A stretch of 9,609 nt of DNA from an uncultured beta proteobacterium. GTDB taxonomy: Bacteria > Pseudomonadota > Gammaproteobacteria > Burkholderiales > Rhodocyclaceae. The notes beneath the pieces are model-generated. The model was not told the DNA's origin. It saw only the letters and a list, made by a program, of their open reading frames with translations, and did not search any database. Shown piece by piece: positions 6,430 through 9,609 of the stretch; position 1 is the stretch's first letter; each line of letters starts with the position of its first letter. The stretch lies in contig CAJBIL010000130.1 of assembly GCA_903953145.1 (NCBI GenBank), positions 1 to 9,609 of the forward strand, written 5' to 3'. A program made the position numbers and the translations under genes.

Positions 6430-6978
6430 ATGACCCTCAGGAAAGGCCTGAACGAAGCAAACCACATGCTGGCCCAGATCAAAGGGCAGGTGACGGCTTT
6501 GCGTGACGAACTTGAGCGCAAGCAGTGCGAGCTGGATGATGCGCTGCGGCATACCAGCATCGAGCGCGAGGGGGAGTTCAATCAACTGCATGCAACCATC
6601 AACGCACTGCGGGAGGCGCTCGAACGTCGCGATGTTGAGCGCGAAGAGGCCGTTGCCGAGGCACGCAGCGCGCTGCTTTCTGAAAATGCCCACCTGAAAC
6701 AACTGGCAGACGCTCTGCGCGATGCGCTTGAGGCGTCGCACATTGCGCGCGATCAGGCCATTCAGCAGGCGGTTGCGGGGGATCAGTCGATGATCCAGCA
6801 GTTGCAGGCGACCATCAACACCCTGCGTTCCGAACTTGAGCTGGCGCGCGATGAAGTCGAAACACAGATTGCAGAAGGCGTGCAGGACGCAAATCTCGAA
6901 ATCGCCGATCTGCGCGTGCATGTCCGCGAACTGCGCAGCATGCTGGAAGGCGTTACCACCAAGGGGCATTACGCATGA
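6430..6978 (+). CDS. Coiled-coil protein made of 36-residue repeats, cyclase-operon partner
   Basis: I do not recognise this protein as a named family. Its 182 residues are almost entirely predicted alpha-helix, rich in Glu, Arg, Ala, Leu and Gln, without glycine-proline breaks, signal peptide or membrane segment. It is built from a repeat: the core LR-x-x-LE occurs at residues 24, 60, 96, 132 and 168 (LRDELER, LREALER, LRDALEA, LRSELEL, LRSMLEG), each exactly 36 residues after the last. Repeats 1 and 3 end almost identically (QLHATIN / QLQATIN). The start at 6430 has TTGAG 7 nt upstream; an upstream GTG (6379) would extend into the promoter region. The stop overlaps the cyclase start as ATGA, so the two proteins are made together. 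The likely role is as a structural or oligomerising partner of the cyclase, which is inference. Confidence 0.8.
   Translation: MTLRKGLNEANHMLAQIKGQVTALRDELERKQCELDDALRHTSIEREGEFNQLHATINALREALERRDVEREEAVAEARSALLSENAHLKQLADALRDALEASHIARDQAIQQAVAGDQSMIQQLQATINTLRSELELARDEVETQIAEGVQDANLEIADLRVHVRELRSMLEGVTTKGHYA
6499..6951 (+). repeat. 108-bp periodic repeat encoding the 36-residue coiled-coil units
   Basis: The Leu-Arg codons fall at 6499, 6607, 6715, 6823 and 6931, each 108 nt apart; the last four all read CTGCG. DNA similarity is still visible between units 1 and 3 around the shared ACCATCAAC word (about 6595-6603 and 6811-6819, 216 nt apart). This pattern fits duplication of a 108-bp unit followed by divergence. 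Confidence 0.7.
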
Positions 6979-9308
6979 GCGCTGTGATTCCAACAAAAAT
7001 TCCAACAAAAATTCGACCGCAAAAACGTAAATTGGCGGCGACGGCTGATGTGCGCGAGGGCGTTGCCGATACCGGCAAGCGCCTGAAACTCGCCGAGTTG
7101 CTGCTCTCGGTGTCGCATCGTCTGGCCTGCTGCGATACGCTGGACGAGATACTGCACGCACTGATCGAGATGGTGACTGCCGAGCTCAACGTTGGCCGCT
7201 CAACGCTGTTCCTCAACGATTCACGCACCAATGAGCTTTATTCACGCGTCGCGCAGGGGAATTTCAACCGCGAGATTCGCCTCGTCAATTCAACCGGTGT
7301 TGCCGGCCACGTTTTTACGACCGGCAAGGCGCTGACGGTGAATGATCCGTACAACGACCCGCATTTCAACCGCTCAATTGACGACCAGACCGGCTTTGTC
7401 ACCGAGAATATTCTCTGCGTGCCGATCTGTACCGCCAAGGGCGCGGTGATTGGCGTTGCGCAGGCGCTCAACAAGCACAAGGGGCGCTTCAATCAGGCTG
7501 ATCTGACCTTGCTTGAAGCGATTGTCTCGCAAGGCACGGTGGCCTTGCAGAGCGCGCAGTTTATCGAGCAGATGAAGGCGGTGCGAACCCAGGAAATGGC
7601 TTTCCTGCAACTGGTGTCCGACGTGACCGCCGATATCAAGCTCGGTTCGTTGCTGCAAAAAGTCATGGGCGAAGCGACGCGCATGCTGAATGCTGAACGT
7701 TCGACCCTGTTTCTCAATGACGACAAGACGCAGGAGTTGTGGTCAGAAATCGGGCAGGGGCTTGAGGCGATGCAGATTCGCTTCCCGAATAGCCTCGGTA
7801 TCGCCGGTGCGGTGTTCAACTCCGGGCAGACAATCAACATTCCTTACGCCTACGCCGATCTGCGGTTCAACCCGGCGTTTGACCGCAAAACCGGCTTCTT
7901 CACGCGCTCCATCCTTTCTGTGCCGGTGGTCAATAAACAGGGCCGGATCATTGGCGTGACCCAGGTGCTGAACAAGCGCGGCGGGCCGTTCAAGGATGAT
8001 GACGAGGCGCGGCTGAAGGCTTTCACCGCACAAGTCTCGATTGCCCTCGAAAACGCCAAGCTGTTTGCTGATGTCCAGGCGATCAAGAACTACAACGAAA
8101 GCATGCTGCAAAGCATGCCGAGCGGCGTGCTGACGCTCGATGAGTCCGAAAAAATCGTCACCTGCAATGCCGCCGGGCTGCGCATCCTGCAACTGGCCGA
8201 GAGCAGCGTGCTGCATCGGCCGGCCGAGGAGGTTTTTGCCGGGCGCAACCGCTGGGTGCTCGAAAAATCACGGCGGGTGGTCGAAGCTATGGTGGCCGAC
8301 GTCAGCATTGACGCCGAGCTCGATTTCGGCGGCGAGGCCATTTCCGCCAATGTCAGCATCCAGCCGCTGGTTGATGAGGCATGCAAGCGCCTGGGTTGCA
8401 TTGTCATGATCGACGACATCAGCAAGGAAAAACGCCTGAAATCAACCATGTCGCGCTACATGGACCCAAGCATCGCCGACAAGCTGCTCGAGAAAGGCAC
8501 CGACGTGCTCGGCGGGCAGAGCGTTGAAGCAACCATCCTGTTCTCCGATATTCGCGGTTTCACAACGCTGACCGAACAGCTAGGCGCGCAAGGCACGGTC
8601 AGCCTGCTCAACGAATATTTCGAGCTGATGGTCGAGTGCATTACCGCCGAGGGCGGCATGCTCGACAAGTTTATCGGCGACGCGATCATGGCCGGTTTCG
8701 GCATCCCCGTGCCGCACGACGATGACGAGGATCGCGCCGTAAGAGCCGCACTCGCCATGCTGCGCGCGCTCGACGCCTGGAACCGGCAACGCGCCAGCGA
8801 AGGGCGGGGCCCGGTCAATATCGGCATCGGTATCAACACCGACACGGTGGTTTCCGGCAATATCGGATCAAAACGGCGGATGGATTTCACCGTCATCGGC
8901 GATGGCGTCAATCTGGCCGCCCGCCTTGAATCCGCCTGCAAGCAATACCACGCGCGCCTGCTGGTCTCGGAAAACACCTTCCGCAAGCTGCGCGGCACCT
9001 TCCGCGCACGCGAGATCGACCTCGTCGTCGTCAAGGGCAAGACCCAGCCCGTTGCCGTATTCGAACTGCTCGACTATCACACCGATGATAGCTTCCCGAA
9101 TCTGATGGACGTACTCAACCACTTCAAGGACGGCATCGAAAAATACCGCAAACGCCGTTTCGAACCCGCCATCGACGCCTTCCGCCGCGCCCTCGAACTG
9201 AACCCGAAAGACGCCCTCTGCGACGTCTACATCGAGCGCGCCGAACACCTGATCGCCAACCCGCCAGATACCAGCTGGGATGGTACGTGGACGATGGCGT
9301 CAAAGTGA
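6975..9308 (+). CDS. Class III adenylate cyclase, GAF-GAF-PAS-cyclase-TPR
   Basis: Soluble 777-residue enzyme predicted to make cAMP from ATP. Domains: GAF-A (about 41-195), GAF-B (207-363), PAS (372-485), class III catalytic domain (515-700) and a TPR-like helical pair (709-762). This is the order of Anabaena CyaB1, whose GAF domain binds cAMP and activates the enzyme. Catalytic residues are complete: metal Asp D525 (LFSDIRGFTT) and D569 (DKFIGDA), adenine-selecting K565 and T639 (FTVIGDGVN), N646 and transition-state R650. Thr at 639, instead of Asp, marks class IIIb, a group reported to respond to bicarbonate. GAF-B has a complete NKFDE signature (N333, K334, F339, D343, E344); in GAF-A it is degraded (NK...F...D-L). 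The ATG overlaps the coiled-coil stop (ATGA). The N-terminus carries an IPTK tandem repeat. It could be a guanylate cyclase only if K565/T639 were replaced, which they are not. Confidence 0.95.
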   Translation: MSAVIPTKIPTKIRPQKRKLAATADVREGVADTGKRLKLAELLLSVSHRLACCDTLDEILHALIEMVTAELNVGRSTLFLNDSRTNELYSRVAQGNFNREIRLVNSTGVAGHVFTTGKALTVNDPYNDPHFNRSIDDQTGFVTENILCVPICTAKGAVIGVAQALNKHKGRFNQADLTLLEAIVSQGTVALQSAQFIEQMKAVRTQEMAFLQLVSDVTADIKLGSLLQKVMGEATRMLNAERSTLFLNDDKTQELWSEIGQGLEAMQIRFPNSLGIAGAVFNSGQTINIPYAYADLRFNPAFDRKTGFFTRSILSVPVVNKQGRIIGVTQVLNKRGGPFKDDDEARLKAFTAQVSIALENAKLFADVQAIKNYNESMLQSMPSGVLTLDESEKIVTCNAAGLRILQLAESSVLHRPAEEVFAGRNRWVLEKSRRVVEAMVADVSIDAELDFGGEAISANVSIQPLVDEACKRLGCIVMIDDISKEKRLKSTMSRYMDPSIADKLLEKGTDVLGGQSVEATILFSDIRGFTTLTEQLGAQGTVSLLNEYFELMVECITAEGGMLDKFIGDAIMAGFGIPVPHDDDEDRAVRAALAMLRALDAWNRQRASEGRGPVNIGIGINTDTVVSGNIGSKRRMDFTVIGDGVNLAARLESACKQYHARLLVSENTFRKLRGTFRAREIDLVVVKGKTQPVAVFELLDYHTDDSFPNLMDVLNHFKDGIEKYRKRRFEPAIDAFRRALELNPKDALCDVYIERAEHLIANPPDTSWDGTWTMASK
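6987..7010 (+). repeat. Tandem 12-bp repeat in the cyclase N-terminus
   Basis: ATTCCAACAAAA occurs twice back to back (6987-6998 and 6999-7010), followed by a decayed third start (ATTCGACC). Each unit adds Ile-Pro-Thr-Lys in frame, just after the start codon and before the first GAF domain. Confidence 0.85.
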
Positions 9309-9424
9309 ACCTGGCGCCGGCAAAGGCCAAGCACCTTCGCGCCAAGCCAGTTAAAACGGGTGTCTTTGGCGATGATGTCTGGAGGCTGGCGTATTCATTG
9401 GCTCTCCTGCATGCCATGAGGTAG
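9305..9424 (+). CDS. Possible 39-residue protein coupled to the cyclase gene
   Basis: GTG at 9305 overlaps the cyclase stop TGA (GTGA), and the frame stays open for 39 codons to TAG at 9422-9424. The peptide is basic at first (AKAKHLRAKPVK) and then more hydrophobic (VWRLAYSLALLHAM). Third positions are mostly G or C, as in the flanking genes. I do not recognise it. The overlap favours a real coupled ORF, but there is no Shine-Dalgarno and the length alone could arise by chance. It may also be part of a dispersed intergenic repeat. Confidence 0.35.
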   Translation: MNLAPAKAKHLRAKPVKTGVFGDDVWRLAYSLALLHAMR

Positions 9425-9609
9425 ATCAAGATTCTATGCGCCTTGCACTTTTGATTTCTGTGTGCTCGTCGGCATCAAGAAGAATGGCATGCATTAGCGC
9501 TGCCGCCCCCGAAATTTCCTCTGGGGTGAGTTCGTCTCGCGCGATTTCTGATTGAGACGTTGCCGGGGGGGCGATGGCCGTTCTTTGCGCACGCATGGCT
9601 TTTTCAGCC
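9309..9609. other. Gene-poor end of window
   Basis: The 301 nt after the cyclase contain no recognised gene. They hold the possible 39-codon ORF (+) to 9424, and the C-terminal end of an unrecognised minus-strand ORF from 9426 to the edge, 1 nt apart and convergent. A 6-bp inverted repeat TGGCGC/GCGCCA (9312-9317, 9339-9344) has a 21-nt loop and no following T-run, so no terminator is called. Confidence 0.6.
9426..9609 (-). CDS. C-terminal fragment of an unrecognised protein
   Basis: On the minus strand a frame is open from the window edge to TGA at 9426-9428, showing 60 codons. The visible part reads through AEKAMRAQRTAIAPP and then DELTPEEISGAAALMHA to a charged end, SARRIES. The acidic ELTPEEIS-AAALMHAILLDADEH stretch looks like a helical domain rather than noise, and the frame has no internal stop. 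An internal ATG at 9596 would give only 56 residues, so the start is probably outside the window. Codons such as AGA, ATA and TCA are less G/C-biased than in the neighbouring genes, which could mark acquired DNA or a non-coding frame. No function is assigned. Confidence 0.4.
   Translation of the reverse strand, partial: AEKAMRAQRTAIAPPATSQSEIARDELTPEEISGAAALMHAILLDADEHTEIKSARRIES

Noticed and set aside
6231..6581. N-terminal extension of the sensor kinase to an ATG at 6581
   Set aside because: The extra 117 residues are Ser/Arg-rich with no domain, cover the divergent promoter region and run antisense into the coiled-coil gene; RegB homologues begin just before helix 1.
6409..7161. 250-codon antisense ORF under the coiled-coil and cyclase genes
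   Set aside because: Open by codon bias of the GC-rich sense genes; His/Arg/Gln-rich translation without any domain. The same applies to antisense frames at 831-1565, 2219-2878, 7743-8216 and 8868-9248.
9312..9344. Terminator hairpin after the cyclase
   Set aside because: Six-base arms with a 21-nt loop and no T-run; it also lies inside the possible small ORF.
9124..9429. Minus-strand 101-codon ORF across the cyclase 3' end
   Set aside because: Its C-terminal half is Arg-rich shadow of the cyclase TPR region, and it conflicts with the better-supported + strand frame.
9520..9580. GAAATTTC palindrome and flanking CCCC/GGGG as a regulatory site
   Set aside because: Short, and lies inside the open minus-strand frame; no promoter context is visible.

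Overview
The window is GC-rich, densely packed bacterial DNA, most likely from a betaproteobacterium. A Rhodocyclales-like organism is my inference, from protein similarity as I remember it and from the gene set. Evidence for a proteobacterium is a 443-residue-type HslU, a RegB/RegA redox two-component pair, an Hsp15 (HslR) homologue and class IIIb cyclase signalling. There are no tRNA or rRNA genes, CRISPR arrays, insertion sequences or phage genes.

Layout. Positions 1-1157 (+) hold the 3' seven-eighths of hslU, the ATPase of the HslUV protease, entering at its Walker A loop. It is followed 12 nt later by an AEC-family (auxin-efflux-carrier-like) transporter (1170-2045, +). This converges, across only 11 nt, on an MFS transporter (2057-3268, -). 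A 161-nt divergent spacer (3269-3429) with a perfect palindrome separates the MFS gene from a small HExxH metalloprotease-like protein (about 3430-3867, +). That gene converges, across 13 nt, on a three-gene minus-strand operon read from 6230 down to 3881: RegB-like sensor kinase, RegA-like response regulator, Hsp15. Each junction in this operon is a stop codon, 2 nt, then ATG, so translation is probably coupled.

The centre of interest is the divergent spacer 6231-6429. On its left is the redox two-component operon. On its right is a two-gene operon: a coiled-coil protein (6430-6978) built from 36-residue repeats, overlapped by ATGA with a GAF-GAF-PAS-adenylate cyclase-TPR protein (6975-9308). 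The spacer carries a GCGGC-N5-GTCGC element that fits the published PrrA/RegA half-site consensus as I recall it, a TGTACA-N3-TGTACA dyad, and an AAATCT/AGATTT inverted repeat. A testable model is that RegA, reporting quinone and thiol redox state through RegB, controls its own operon and the neighbouring cAMP operon. The coiled-coil protein would then be a partner or scaffold for the cyclase. Only the architecture and the motifs are seen; the regulatory link is inference.

The last 301 nt have no confident gene. They hold a 39-codon ORF whose GTG overlaps the cyclase stop (GTGA), and, convergent with it, the C-terminal end of an unrecognised minus-strand ORF that runs off the window.
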